Below, piece by piece: positions 1 to 7,985 of a stretch of DNA of 21,962 nt (positions are counted from its first letter, which is position 1; each line of letters begins with the position of its first letter). The DNA is taken from assembly GCA_030152605.1 (NCBI GenBank), contig JASLJB010000312.1:1-21962 (forward strand), given 5' to 3'. This DNA is from Acinetobacter sp. (GTDB taxonomy: Bacteria > Pseudomonadota > Gammaproteobacteria > Pseudomonadales > Moraxellaceae). The notes below the pieces were generated by a model that saw only the letters and a program-made list of their open reading frames with translations, ran no database searches and was not told the origin of the DNA. The position numbers were made by a program, and so were the translations under genes.

Positions 1-43
1 CTGCATCAGGTTTAACGATAGATAAAGTACGTTCGATAGCCAT
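1..43 (-). CDS. ndk: Nucleoside diphosphate kinase, N-terminal fragment (gene leaves the window)
   Basis: The reverse strand starts with ATG at 43 and reads MAIERTLSIVKPDA before the window ends. This is the classic beginning of nucleoside diphosphate kinase, the cytoplasmic enzyme that passes the gamma-phosphate of ATP to other NDPs through a phosphohistidine. Only 14 residues are visible, so the catalytic His and the rest of the fold lie outside. A strong ribosome binding site (AAGGAG, minus strand, 51-56) sits seven bases before the ATG, which fixes the start. It follows iscX on the same strand but has its own promoter-like sequence in the gap. The identification rests on the N-terminal signature alone, which is highly characteristic. 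Confidence 0.9.
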   Translation of the reverse strand, partial: MAIERTLSIVKPDA

Positions 44-81
44 CGATAGGCTCCTTATATTTCAACGACAAAATTTGGCGC

Positions 82-110
82 ATTATACAGCCTAAATGCG
101 CAGTGATCAG
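82..110 (-). promoter_or_regulatory. Probable sigma-70 promoter of ndk
   Basis: On the minus strand a perfect -10 box TATAAT (82-87) lies 17 bases from a weak -35 CTGATC (105-110). Transcription would start near 75, about 30 bases before the ndk ATG. The -10 match is exact and the -35 matches three of six bases, so ndk can probably be transcribed independently of iscX. This is inferred from sequence only. Confidence 0.55.
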
Positions 111-149
111 CTTTTGAAGTGTAAAAGATTAGATTTTTTTCGCGGTTTT

Positions 150-350
150 TTAGCGAACTTCATCAATCCATGCCATCTGAATGCCTTCTAATAGGCCTTC
201 AGTGGATTTGTTTGGATCATCACTAAACTCAGGAAGGGCGCAAACCCAGGCATGTAAATCGGTAAATCGAATCCATTGCGGATCGACATCGGGGTGTGCT
301 TCACTCAATTCGATTGCGATATCCAGCGTATCGCTCCAACGTAATCCCAT
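150..350 (-). CDS. iscX: IscX (YfhJ-like) iron-sulfur assembly accessory protein
   Basis: The product is a 66-residue acidic protein, the usual IscX length. It has the family pattern: MGLRWSDT start, FTDLHAWV in the centre, a run of acidic residues (FSDDPN) and a WIDE end. In the family, IscX binds the cysteine desulfurase IscS and iron and modulates Fe-S cluster synthesis in the cytoplasm. The ATG at 350 has AAGG about eight bases upstream. In Escherichia coli iscX is the last gene of the isc operon, directly after fdx; here the gene upstream is a PAP2 phosphatase, so iscX is detached from hscA/fdx and sits alone before ndk. It most likely has its own promoter in 351-471, where I could not fix a convincing -35/-10 pair. 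Confidence 0.9.
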   Translation of the reverse strand: MGLRWSDTLDIAIELSEAHPDVDPQWIRFTDLHAWVCALPEFSDDPNKSTEGLLEGIQMAWIDEVR

Positions 351-471
351 ACTGCTGCCTTTTTTTCAGTCTTGATTTGGCGCTACTTTAGCAAATATCT
401 GCCACAGTGACTATGCATGTCGCAGGCTCAGATGCAGCGCTCGATGTCGCGTTATTCAGCATTTACCCATA

Positions 472-1023
472 TTACAAACTCAGACCAAACCACGGCGCGG
501 CCAAGACCACCATGCTGCCAACACTAGCACCAATGATTGCGCCCATGATCACATCCGTTGGATAGTGCAAACCCAGCACCATGCGCGAGATCGCAATCAA
601 TAGGCTAAACGGCAACATCACGATCAGCAACATCGGTTGCACCGAACCGAGGACCACCGTTGCCATCACCGCATGTAAGGTATGCCCTGAGGGAAAACTA
701 AAATGATCCAAGGCACGTTCACCGAGTACGATCACTTGGTGGACTTGATAGGGACGTGGTCGGGTGGTCTTTTGCTTTAAGACTTTATAAATCAATGTCC
801 CAACACTGCATCCTAGCAGCATATAAGCCAAGTTTAGAGCGTAGGCCAGATCATGCTGCGCCCACACCAACAGCAACATCACATACCAGAAGCCACCATC
901 GCCGAGACGACTGATAATTTTAAAAAACATGGCCACATGCTGAGAATGTGAAAGGCTGTTGAGATAAACACAACCTTTTAAATCGAGATCCAGTATTTTT
1001 ATTTTGGTATTTTTAAAGTTCAT
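472..1023 (-). CDS. PAP2-family membrane phosphatase
   Basis: This 183-residue membrane protein carries all three signature motifs of the type 2 phosphatidic acid phosphatase superfamily: K-X6-RP (K83 to R90-P91), PSGH (111-114) and S-R-X5-H-X3-D (S146-R147, catalytic H153, D157). Several hydrophobic segments flank them. The family removes phosphate from lipid phosphates such as phosphatidate, phosphatidylglycerol phosphate or undecaprenyl pyrophosphate, with the active site near the periplasmic face; the substrate cannot be read from sequence. The ATG at 1023 has a GGGGAG-type ribosome binding site nine bases before it. The gene lies 149 bases downstream of a glycosyltransferase on the same strand and is probably co-transcribed with it, suggesting a joint role in lipid or glycolipid metabolism. 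UppP-like or PgpB-like roles are the alternatives. Confidence 0.88.
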   Translation of the reverse strand: MNFKNTKIKILDLDLKGCVYLNSLSHSQHVAMFFKIISRLGDGGFWYVMLLLVWAQHDLAYALNLAYMLLGCSVGTLIYKVLKQKTTRPRPYQVHQVIVLGERALDHFSFPSGHTLHAVMATVVLGSVQPMLLIVMLPFSLLIAISRMVLGLHYPTDVIMGAIIGASVGSMVVLAAPWFGLSL

Positions 1024-1101
1024 CTTGCACTCCCCTCACCTATTCGGCTACCGATTGCATCTTTTTGTTGGCTTCACCTTGTCGTTCATGTATTACATTG
1101 A

Positions 1102-1135
1102 GCGATCGCAGCACCCTATTGATGCTGCTGATCGC
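1102..1135 (-). other. Hairpin between the glycosyltransferase and PAP2 genes
   Basis: Arms GCGATCGCAGCA (1102-1113) and TGCTGC-T-GATCGC (1123-1135) form a 12-bp stem with a single-base bulge and a nine-base loop. No T-run follows on the minus strand, so it does not look like an ordinary intrinsic terminator. It might be an mRNA processing or stability element between the two genes. Confidence 0.45.
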
Positions 1136-1172
1136 GGGCGATGTTTGGGCTTGAGCCTAGGACGCCATGATT

Positions 1173-2474
1173 TCATCCGGGACTCAACACGGCACTGGGT
1201 TGTACCACTTGATATAACGCCTGTTCAAACTGTGCCACCGGATATTGCCATCCGGCATGCTGTGTGGCCTGAACCGCGCCACGTCCCATTTGCCTCAAGG
1301 TCTCCCGATCTGGCAAATTGATGATGCTATGAATAAAAGCACTGCGCTGTCCGCGTGGGCTTAACCAACCACTATCGCCTTGCACCACATATTGCTGCGC
1401 ACAGGCATAGTCATAGGCCACGACCGGTAAACCACTGGCCATGGCTTCAAGCACCACATTGCCAAAGGTTTCAACTTGACTGGCAAAGACAAATACATCG
1501 GCACTGGCATAAGCACGCGCCAATGCATCTCCAGTCAAACTACCGGTAAAGATCACTTGATCTGCACCGGGGATGCACTTGAGTCGACTCAAGTCAGGGC
1601 CTTCTCCCACGATCACCAATTGTACCTTTTTCTGCTGTTTTCGCAGGGTATAAAAAGTTTCAATGATGAGCTCAATTTCTTTTTCTGGTGAGAGCCGTCC
1701 TACGTACAACAACACCGTGCTGTCATGCTTTGCGCCCCATTGCTGCCGCAATGGCTCACTGCGATGCTGGGGTGAAAAGCGTTGAGTATCGACGCCACGA
1801 CTCACCACTTTCAATGCACAAGTCACGCCAAATTCACGCAGGGCTTTTTCGGTATCCACACTCGGCACACAGGTCAGTTGGGTGTTGTTATGAAACCAAC
1901 ACAAATAGCGTTGAATCGGCTTGAGTAAAAACGCCAAATCAAAGAATCGACTAAAGTCCTGAAAAGGTGAATGAAACCCACTCGATACCGGGATCTTCTG
2001 TGCTTTGGCCGCCTGTAATGCGGTCAGCCCCAAAGGACCTTCTGTGACGATATGCACGATCGAAGGTGAAAATGCGCTCAAAGCTTGGCTCACTTTAAGA
2101 TACTGCGGCCAACCAAACTGTAGACCCGGATATTTGGGAATGGATTGGGCTTTAACCAGACATTCTTTGTTGGGGCGAAAGGCGGCTGTGCTCAAATGTT
2201 GTTCAGGCCGAATGAGTAATATTTTATGTCCGAGTTGTTGTAAGCCTTTGCAGAGTTGCAGAAGCGATAAAGCCACACCATTAATTTCAGGTGGCCAAGT
2301 CTCGGTCACAATCGCAATTCTGAGTCGAGGTCGAACTAAATCTTGGAGATCAAAAGTAGCAACGCGATGATTTTTATTATGTTGTTGCTTGAAATAGAAA
2401 TTTATATTTTTGCGAAAATCGTAAGCTGGCTCTAGCGGTTTTTCAAACATCATTGGTGCATACGGATGTGTCAT
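1173..2474 (-). CDS. GT4-type glycosyltransferase
   Basis: A cytoplasmic or membrane-associated glycosyltransferase of the GT-B fold, family 4. The N-terminal domain has RIAIVTETWPPEINGVA, typical of GDP-mannose- or UDP-sugar-dependent lipid glycosyltransferases of the MgtA/PimB kind. The C-terminal domain has YVGRLSPEKE and the donor-binding E-X7-E motif (ETFGNVVLE). A basic segment of roughly 45 residues precedes the catalytic fold. I chose ATG at 2474 because GGTGAGG lies just before it; an in-frame TTG at 2486 would add four residues but has no ribosome binding site. The PAP2 phosphatase gene follows in the same direction. A reasonable inference is that one enzyme makes diacylglycerol or another lipid acceptor and the other glycosylates it, but donor and acceptor are unknown. 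The duplicated element at 2532-2576 may control it. Confidence 0.85.
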   Translation of the reverse strand: MTHPYAPMMFEKPLEPAYDFRKNINFYFKQQHNKNHRVATFDLQDLVRPRLRIAIVTETWPPEINGVALSLLQLCKGLQQLGHKILLIRPEQHLSTAAFRPNKECLVKAQSIPKYPGLQFGWPQYLKVSQALSAFSPSIVHIVTEGPLGLTALQAAKAQKIPVSSGFHSPFQDFSRFFDLAFLLKPIQRYLCWFHNNTQLTCVPSVDTEKALREFGVTCALKVVSRGVDTQRFSPQHRSEPLRQQWGAKHDSTVLLYVGRLSPEKEIELIIETFYTLRKQQKKVQLVIVGEGPDLSRLKCIPGADQVIFTGSLTGDALARAYASADVFVFASQVETFGNVVLEAMASGLPVVAYDYACAQQYVVQGDSGWLSPRGQRSAFIHSIINLPDRETLRQMGRGAVQATQHAGWQYPVAQFEQALYQVVQPSAVLSPG

Positions 2475-2531
2475 ATCCTCACCCAATAGGCTTTTGATCG
2501 CTTTAGACTAGCTGAACTATCTTGCAGTTTG

Positions 2532-2576
2532 ATGTGGATTCAGTGACAGTTTTTTGAAATGTCGCTTCTGTGACAG
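2532..2576 (-). promoter_or_regulatory. Duplicated Pho-box-like element upstream of the glycosyltransferase
   Basis: Two direct copies of an 18-base sequence lie on the minus strand: CTGTCACAGAAGCGACAT (2559-2576) and CTGTCACTGAATCCACAT (2532-2549). They are 15/18 identical and 27 bases apart. Each contains CTGTCA, the half-site of the PhoB box, and keeps C-A-T at the end of the second half-site; by eye they match the E. coli Pho box at about 13 and 11 of 18 positions. They lie 58-102 bases before the chosen start codon. The duplication is seen directly; PhoB binding is an inference. Confidence 0.45.
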
Positions 2577-2746
2577 CGGCCATCGTCGCGTATATATGCT
2601 GAGGCCATACTTGATGTGTTTAGAGCGTATGCTAGGCACACAGTTGCTTCAATCCGGTGCAGACTCAAACATCCATATGCACAGCACTGCGGCCTATTGC
2701 ATCCAAGTGCAACAGGCATTTTCTACCATGAGATTTTTTCAGGCCT

Positions 2747-3622
2747 TTACACCGATGAGCGATTTCGCCCTGCTGCAAGCTTATCCAATTTCTTAAATAC
2801 CTCAGCCACGGCGATCATGGCAAAACTGGAGGTCACCACCACTGCTGAACCATAACCACCACAGCGTAGCCCTGCGCTTGGACACACATCCGCGCTCGAA
2901 AAAGGATTATCGGTTGAATAGACACAAGTGATGCCAAATTTTTCTTTGGGCTTTTTACAGATGCCTTTGCCGCGTAACTGACTACGCAGTTTGGCCAGCA
3001 TCGGATCTTGTTCGGTTTTGGATAGATCTGCCACGCGGATCTTGAGTGGATCGAGTTTCCCGCCTGCCCCACCCGACACGATCAATTGGATTTTGTTGAA
3101 ACGGCAGTACAGCATCAGGGCAAACTTGGCTTTGACATCGTCGATACAGTCCAGTACCACATCCGGCACCGGTGTCAGCATCTCGGCGACATTGTCTGGA
3201 GAAATATAATCATCCACCAAATTGAGTTTTATCCGTGGATTGATCTGACGGCAGCGCTCAGCCATGACGGCGATTTTTTCCATGCCGAGGGTTGAGCTCA
3301 TCGCTGGAAGTTGACGATTAATATTGGAGGCCGCCACCACATCCATATCCACCAAGGTCAGTTCACCGACGCCACTGCGCGCCAAAGCTTCGACCGCCCA
3401 TGACCCCACCCCACCAATACCGATGACCATGACATGACTTTGGGCATAGCCGGTAAACGCGTCTTCACCATAGACTTTGGCCACGCCAGCAAAACGACGA
3501 TCGTACTCATCCGCTACAGGCACCGTCGCATCCACAACAGCAGTATCGTTGGATTGAGCAGCGGGCTCTAAGGCAGCAGGGTCGTCGAGGTCAAGCTCAG
3601 CATCGGGGAGAAGTGTGCGCAT
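2747..3622 (-). CDS. tcdA: tRNA threonylcarbamoyladenosine dehydratase TcdA (CsdL/YgdL)
   Basis: An E1-like (ThiF/MoeB superfamily) enzyme that uses ATP to cyclise the t6A37 modification of ANN-decoding tRNAs to ct6A. The nucleotide-binding glycine motif VIGIGGVGS is at about 66-74, followed by LVDMD, the SNINRQ signature (99-104), the VLDCIDD segment, and the TcdA-type C-terminal region with GKGICKKPK and ITCVYSTDNPF. Length is 291 residues against about 268 in E. coli. The extra part is an acidic, alanine-rich N-terminal extension of about 35 residues before the conserved EYDRRFAGVAKVYG block, probably disordered. The ATG at 3622 has only a weak GAG upstream, so a downstream start cannot be excluded, although there is no internal Met before the conserved block. 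The flanking genes are not functionally related, and in family members the partner genes csdA/csdE are often elsewhere. Confidence 0.92.
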   Translation of the reverse strand: MRTLLPDAELDLDDPAALEPAAQSNDTAVVDATVPVADEYDRRFAGVAKVYGEDAFTGYAQSHVMVIGIGGVGSWAVEALARSGVGELTLVDMDVVAASNINRQLPAMSSTLGMEKIAVMAERCRQINPRIKLNLVDDYISPDNVAEMLTPVPDVVLDCIDDVKAKFALMLYCRFNKIQLIVSGGAGGKLDPLKIRVADLSKTEQDPMLAKLRSQLRGKGICKKPKEKFGITCVYSTDNPFSSADVCPSAGLRCGGYGSAVVVTSSFAMIAVAEVFKKLDKLAAGRNRSSV

Positions 3623-3697
3623 AGCGGCTCAGGGTAGATGAAAATCAGCGGCATTTTAACAAAAGTTCAGCCCGCATCCTAGCGTTCACTACGAGGC

Positions 3698-4462
3698 TTA
3701 ATATTCAGTCCAACTTGCAGGAAATTTAATCGTCTTATTCGTTTGATTTAAAATATAGTTGCGTCGTTGATTGACAGGCTTCTGATCAGACACTGGAGAT
3801 AATCTCCGATAATAATGATATTTCATCTGCCATTGATATGGCTTTTGATAACCGATATTTAAAACTAGACTTTCCTCATCATGACAATGTTCATCTCCCG
3901 CACGTTCATATTGTTCCGCGCTAAAACATGCACGAATCAAACGAGAGACTGAAAATGGAATATTGGAAAACTGTAGTTGATAGCGGCGATCTGTTTGTAG
4001 TTCAAAAAAGTCAGCCACTTCCTCAGTCATTGCACCACCAGCATATGATTCTCTAAAGCTTTGAATCAAAGCAATCGCATAATTTTGCTCAGATATTTTA
4101 AATAAGGCAGGATACAGATGGCGAATATCTGAGATACCCGGATCTTCATCGGTGGTCCAATGTGTAGTAACGCTCTTTGGTTCTGCCTTGGAAAAGTCCC
4201 ACTGATTGATCAGTGCCAACGATTTATTGTTTTGATTAAACTGATACAGCTTTAAACCGGAAATAGCATAAAAAGATTGAGCTTGCTGTTGCACTTGATA
4301 GAGCTGCCAATTTCGATCATTACAACTTGATGGAACTTGTTTGCATAGGCTTTGGCGCTGTGTAGGCGTCGCTTTAAATTTAGTTAAGTTTAAAAGATCG
4401 GCAGCATAACTTTGAGTCATGAACATTAAACTAAAAAGCACCACACTGGATTTAATTTTCAT
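3698..4462 (-). CDS. Secreted protein of unknown function
   Basis: I do not recognise this 254-residue protein. It begins with a clean Sec signal peptide: MKIK, a hydrophobic stretch, and QSYA as the probable cleavage site after about residue 20. The mature part is periplasmic or exported, rich in Q, Y and aromatic residues, and has four cysteines (LCKQVPSSC near the mature N-terminus; RACFSAEQ and EHCHDEE further on) that could form two disulfides. There are no membrane segments. The ATG at 4462 has AGGA about six bases upstream. It lies 37 bases downstream of the GNAT gene and 75 upstream of tcdA, all on the minus strand, with no terminator seen on either side. It is probably a genus-restricted hypothetical protein. 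Confidence 0.75.
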   Translation of the reverse strand: MKIKSSVVLFSLMFMTQSYAADLLNLTKFKATPTQRQSLCKQVPSSCNDRNWQLYQVQQQAQSFYAISGLKLYQFNQNNKSLALINQWDFSKAEPKSVTTHWTTDEDPGISDIRHLYPALFKISEQNYAIALIQSFRESYAGGAMTEEVADFFELQTDRRYQLQFSNIPFSVSRLIRACFSAEQYERAGDEHCHDEESLVLNIGYQKPYQWQMKYHYYRRLSPVSDQKPVNQRRNYILNQTNKTIKFPASWTEY

Positions 4463-4499
4463 TTTATTTCCTAAATCATGCTGATTCTAAGTACAAAAT

Positions 4500-4979
4500 T
4501 TAATCTAAATCGATTTGAATTTTAATATAACCCTCTGTATTGGCTTGATCAGCCATGCTCCACCCCATGCGGGCGAAGAACTGCAATGCGCCCTTATTTT
4601 GTTGATCGACAATTGCAGTCCAGCATTGAGTTTGCTTAAAATCAGCTGAACTTAAAAGCTGCTTAAGCAATACAGTGGCAATCCCTTGACCGCGATGCTG
4701 AGGATGAATTGCTAGCGACATTAGGTGATACATGTCATGTCCGGGCAATGGCACGTGTATGCAAGCCACAGCCACCATCTTGCCATGCAAATAAGCAACA
4801 ACAGTCTGTATGTTTTTATCATTCAATATACAGTCAAGCCAATCTTGATCAATACCACCCAATGCAGTCATTAGGCTAAGATCTTGAAACCACCTCTGAT
4901 AAATCACAAAGTGCTCAAGTTTAAATTCCTGAATAATCAATATATTTGGCTCTCGACTTTTCATCATCTTTAAAACCAT
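4500..4979 (-). CDS. GNAT-family N-acetyltransferase
   Basis: The GNAT acetyl-CoA-binding motif A is clear: LAIHPQHRGQGIATVLLKQLL, with the R-G-Q-G-I-A pyrophosphate loop. After it comes a motif B-like segment (QQNKGALQFFARMGW) typical of the family's C-terminus. The enzyme should transfer an acetyl group from acetyl-CoA to a primary amine; the acceptor is unknown. The start is uncertain. The frame stays open to a GTG at 5036, but no candidate has a good ribosome binding site, and the fold begins at about ILIIQEFKLEHF. ATG at 4979, 4967 or 4964 are all possible, and I give 4979. No resistance-specific family signature was recognised. The secreted protein gene follows closely downstream. Confidence 0.8.
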   Translation of the reverse strand: MVLKMMKSREPNILIIQEFKLEHFVIYQRWFQDLSLMTALGGIDQDWLDCILNDKNIQTVVAYLHGKMVAVACIHVPLPGHDMYHLMSLAIHPQHRGQGIATVLLKQLLSSADFKQTQCWTAIVDQQNKGALQFFARMGWSMADQANTEGYIKIQIDLD

Positions 4980-5088
4980 ACTCAAGCATTGTTTAATTTT
5001 AGAGCGACGTGAATCATGCATACATGCGTGAAACACTTAGTGCTGATGGGAAAAAATGACTGCGAACCGCAAGTGGTGAAGTAACCAG

Positions 5089-5190
5089 CCTTCTCCCTTA
5101 GGGAGAAAAACCCTCATCCTAGCCTTCTCCCTCAGGGAGAAAAACCCTCAACCTGACCTTCTCCCTCAGGGAGAAGGTTGGATGAGGGTG
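5089..5190. repeat. Three tandem 34-bp palindromic (REP-like) repeats downstream of acnA
   Basis: Units at 5089-5122, 5123-5156 and 5157-5190 start with CCTTCTCCCT and continue with AGGGAGAA. The first two go on to AAACCCTCA. The third ends in the inverted sense (GGTTGGATGAGGG), so the block closes on itself. Such CCCTCATCC...CCTTCTCCC palindromes are dispersed intergenic repeats in several gammaproteobacterial genomes, to my knowledge including Acinetobacter. Here they are arrayed head to tail with the same 34-base period. Confidence 0.8.
5146..5190 (-). terminator. Likely terminator of acnA formed by the repeat
   Basis: Read on the minus strand just after the acnA stop, arms CCTTCTCCCT and AGGGAGAAGG form a stem around one central base. 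It is reinforced by outer arms CCCTCA and TGAGGG and followed at once by TTTTT. The adjacent upstream repeat can form a second, similar structure with its own T-run, giving tandem terminators. Confidence 0.6.
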
Positions 5191-5194
5191 ATTT

Positions 5195-7951
5195 TTATGC
5201 CGCAATCAAATTACGTAACACATAATGCAGAATGCCACCGGCTTTGAAGTACTCGACTTCATTTAAGGTGTCGATCCGGCATAAGACCTCAAACTGATCA
5301 CTTGAACCATCGGCACGTTGCACTGTGACCTGCAGTTGTTGCATCGGCGTAATGTCATTCGAGAGTCCCCGAATACTGAGTTGCTCATGTCCGGTGAGAT
5401 TTAAACTTTTGCGAGTCTGCCCCTCGACAAACTGCAAAGGCAAGACGCCCATCCCAACCAAGTTAGAACGATGAATCCGCTCAAAACTTTCCGCGATCAC
5501 CGCTTTAACTCCAAGCAAGTTAGTACCCTTAGCCGCCCAGTCACGTGAAGAACCGGTACCGTATTCTTTACCTGCGATGATGATCAACGGCGTGCCATCT
5601 TGCTGATAGCGCATCGCGGCATCATAGATCGGCATTTTTTCCTCACTCGGGGTGTAAATGGTATTGCCGCCCTCTTCGCCACCGAGCATTTCGTTTTTAA
5701 TCCGAATGTTGGCGAAGGTGCCGCGCATCATGACTTCATGGTTACCACGGCGTGAACCATAGGAGTTAAAGTCAATCGGTGCCACACCTTGTTCTTGTAG
5801 ATAGCGCCCTGCGGGACTGTCTTTTTTGATATTGCCTGCCGGGGAGATATGGTCCGTGGTCACTGAGTCACCGAGCACCGCCAAGATCCGCGCCCCCTCA
5901 ATCTCTTCAATCGGCGCAGGCGCCTGATCGATGCCCTCAAAAAATGGTGGATGACGAATATAGGTAGAGTCTTCCGCCCAAACATAGGTCTTACTGTCTG
6001 GAATCTGGATCGCCTGCCATTGTTCATCCCCATCAAATACCGCTGCATATTCTTTGTGGAACATCGCGGTATTCACTTTCTGCAAAGCCTCATCGATCTC
6101 GGCTTGAGACGGCCAAATGTCTTTGAGATAAACCTTATTGCCCTGTTGATCGACGCCCAAAGCCTCACGACTGATATCGGCGCGGATATGTCCTAACAAA
6201 CCAAAGGCAATCACCAACGGCGGTGATGCCAACCAGTTGGTTTTGACCAAAGGATGCACCCGCCCCTCAAAGTTACGGTTGCCGGACAATACCGAAGCCA
6301 TACTTAAATCATGTGCCTGAATCGCCTCTTCAATCGGGAGGGGCAAAGGCCCAGAGTTGCCGATGCAGGTGGTACAGCCATAGCCAACCAAGTTATAACC
6401 GAGTTGATCCAGATAGGGCATCAACCCAGCCGCCTCCAAATAATCGGTCACCACTTTAGAACCCGGTGCCAATGAGCTCTTGACCCAAGGCTGACGCTGT
6501 AGGCCTTTTTCAATGGCTTTTTTCGCCAGCAGTCCTGCCGCCAACATCACACTCGGATTGGAGGTATTGGTACACGAGGTAATCGCCGAGATCACCACAT
6601 CACCATGTTTCAGCGGATGACGTTCACCCTCCATTTCATAAGAGATATCCGTACCACCTTCTAAGGCTGATTTTTGTGCATCCACTGCGGTACTGCCACC
6701 CTCATTGCTGAGGCGTTCCTGCTCGCCATTACTGGGTTTGAGATCCAAATCCATCAGGTCTTGAAAGGTCTGCGGGACATCGGCCAAGACCACACGATCT
6801 TGGGGACGTTTCGGGCCGGCGACACTGGCTTGAACCGTATCCATATCCAAGCCCAGGGTGTCGGTAAATACGGGTTCATCACCGGCATAGCGCCATAGGC
6901 CCTGTTCTTTACAATAGGCTTCGGTCAGCGCAATACGTTGATCCTTGCGCCCAGTCAAACGTAGATAGCCCAAGGTGATCTCATCAATCGGAAAGAAACC
7001 ACAGGTCGCACCATACTCAGGTGCCATGTTGGCGATGGTGGCACGATCCGCCAAAGGCAAGTCCGCCAAACCATCACCATAGAACTCGACAAATTTACCC
7101 ACCACGCCTTTTTTACGCAGCATCTGGGTGATGGTGAGTACCAAGTCGGTGGCGGTAATGCCCTCACGCAGTTTACCGGTGAGTTTAAAACCGATCACTT
7201 CAGGAATCAGCATCGAGATCGGCTGCCCCAACATCGCGGCCTCCGCCTCAATCCCACCCACGCCCCAACCCAACACGCCCAAACCATTGATCATGGTGGT
7301 GTGTGAATCGGTGCCGACCAAGGTGTCCGGAAATGCAAACTGTTGACCCTCGCTCTCGCCCAGCCATACCGCCTGCGCCAAGTATTCGAGATTGACCTGA
7401 TGGCAAATCCCGGTGCCCGGTGGCACCACACTAAAGTTATTAAACGCCGACTGTCCCCAACGCAAGAACTGATAACGCTCGCCATTGCGTTGCATTTCAA
7501 TATCAACGTTTTCAGCAAAGGCTTGCTCGGTGGCAAAGTGATCCACCATCACCGAGTGGTCAATCACCAGATCCACGGGAGACAGTGGATTGATCTGTTC
7601 GGGATCTGCACCGGCTTTGGCGACCGCAGCACGCATTGCGGCCAAATCCACCACAGCAGGCACACCGGTAAAGTCTTGCATCAGCACACGCGCCGGCCGG
7701 TATTGGATTTCTTGGCTTGAACTTCGGGTCTTTTGCCAGTCCACCAGAGCTTGAATATGTTGGGTTTTGACGGTTTTGTCATCTTCAAAACGCAGTAGAT
7801 TTTCTAATAAGACTTTGAGTGATTTGGGAAGTTTGCTCAGATCCCCGAGCTGATCTTTGGCCGCGTCGAGACTAAAGATTTGATAAGCATGTTGATCGAC
7901 TTGAAGTGTTTTTAAAGTATTGAAACTATTGATCTTACTGTACTTTGCCAT
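5195..7951 (-). CDS. acnA: Aconitate hydratase A (AcnA/IRP type)
   Basis: Full-length 918-residue aconitase of the AcnA/IRP1 class, interconverting citrate and isocitrate in the TCA cycle and glyoxylate shunt. The three cysteines that hold the 4Fe-4S cluster are C460 (in SAITSCTNTSNPSV) and C526/C529 (in YGCTTCIGNSGPL), with the family spacing. Other signatures include LVGTDSHTTMINGLGVLGWG (about 211-230) and, in the swivelling C-terminal domain, LGDSVTTDHISPAGNI and the substrate-binding YGSRRGNHEVMMRG. The ATG at 7951 has GGAGG eight bases before it. It is slightly longer than E. coli AcnA (891), with a Gly/Ser-rich insert around 405-440. It is monocistronic-looking, with a promoter-like sequence upstream and repeats acting as terminators downstream. 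Confidence 0.97.
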   Translation of the reverse strand: MAKYSKINSFNTLKTLQVDQHAYQIFSLDAAKDQLGDLSKLPKSLKVLLENLLRFEDDKTVKTQHIQALVDWQKTRSSSQEIQYRPARVLMQDFTGVPAVVDLAAMRAAVAKAGADPEQINPLSPVDLVIDHSVMVDHFATEQAFAENVDIEMQRNGERYQFLRWGQSAFNNFSVVPPGTGICHQVNLEYLAQAVWLGESEGQQFAFPDTLVGTDSHTTMINGLGVLGWGVGGIEAEAAMLGQPISMLIPEVIGFKLTGKLREGITATDLVLTITQMLRKKGVVGKFVEFYGDGLADLPLADRATIANMAPEYGATCGFFPIDEITLGYLRLTGRKDQRIALTEAYCKEQGLWRYAGDEPVFTDTLGLDMDTVQASVAGPKRPQDRVVLADVPQTFQDLMDLDLKPSNGEQERLSNEGGSTAVDAQKSALEGGTDISYEMEGERHPLKHGDVVISAITSCTNTSNPSVMLAAGLLAKKAIEKGLQRQPWVKSSLAPGSKVVTDYLEAAGLMPYLDQLGYNLVGYGCTTCIGNSGPLPLPIEEAIQAHDLSMASVLSGNRNFEGRVHPLVKTNWLASPPLVIAFGLLGHIRADISREALGVDQQGNKVYLKDIWPSQAEIDEALQKVNTAMFHKEYAAVFDGDEQWQAIQIPDSKTYVWAEDSTYIRHPPFFEGIDQAPAPIEEIEGARILAVLGDSVTTDHISPAGNIKKDSPAGRYLQEQGVAPIDFNSYGSRRGNHEVMMRGTFANIRIKNEMLGGEEGGNTIYTPSEEKMPIYDAAMRYQQDGTPLIIIAGKEYGTGSSRDWAAKGTNLLGVKAVIAESFERIHRSNLVGMGVLPLQFVEGQTRKSLNLTGHEQLSIRGLSNDITPMQQLQVTVQRADGSSDQFEVLCRIDTLNEVEYFKAGGILHYVLRNLIAA

Positions 7952-7985
7952 AGGTAAATCCTCCGGCTTGGCATGAATGATTTGA

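Noticed and set aside
7343..7720. A 125-codon antisense frame within acnA, and similar ones inside RF3 and the permease
   Set aside because: They are antisense frames of strongly conserved genes, without ribosome binding sites or family features.
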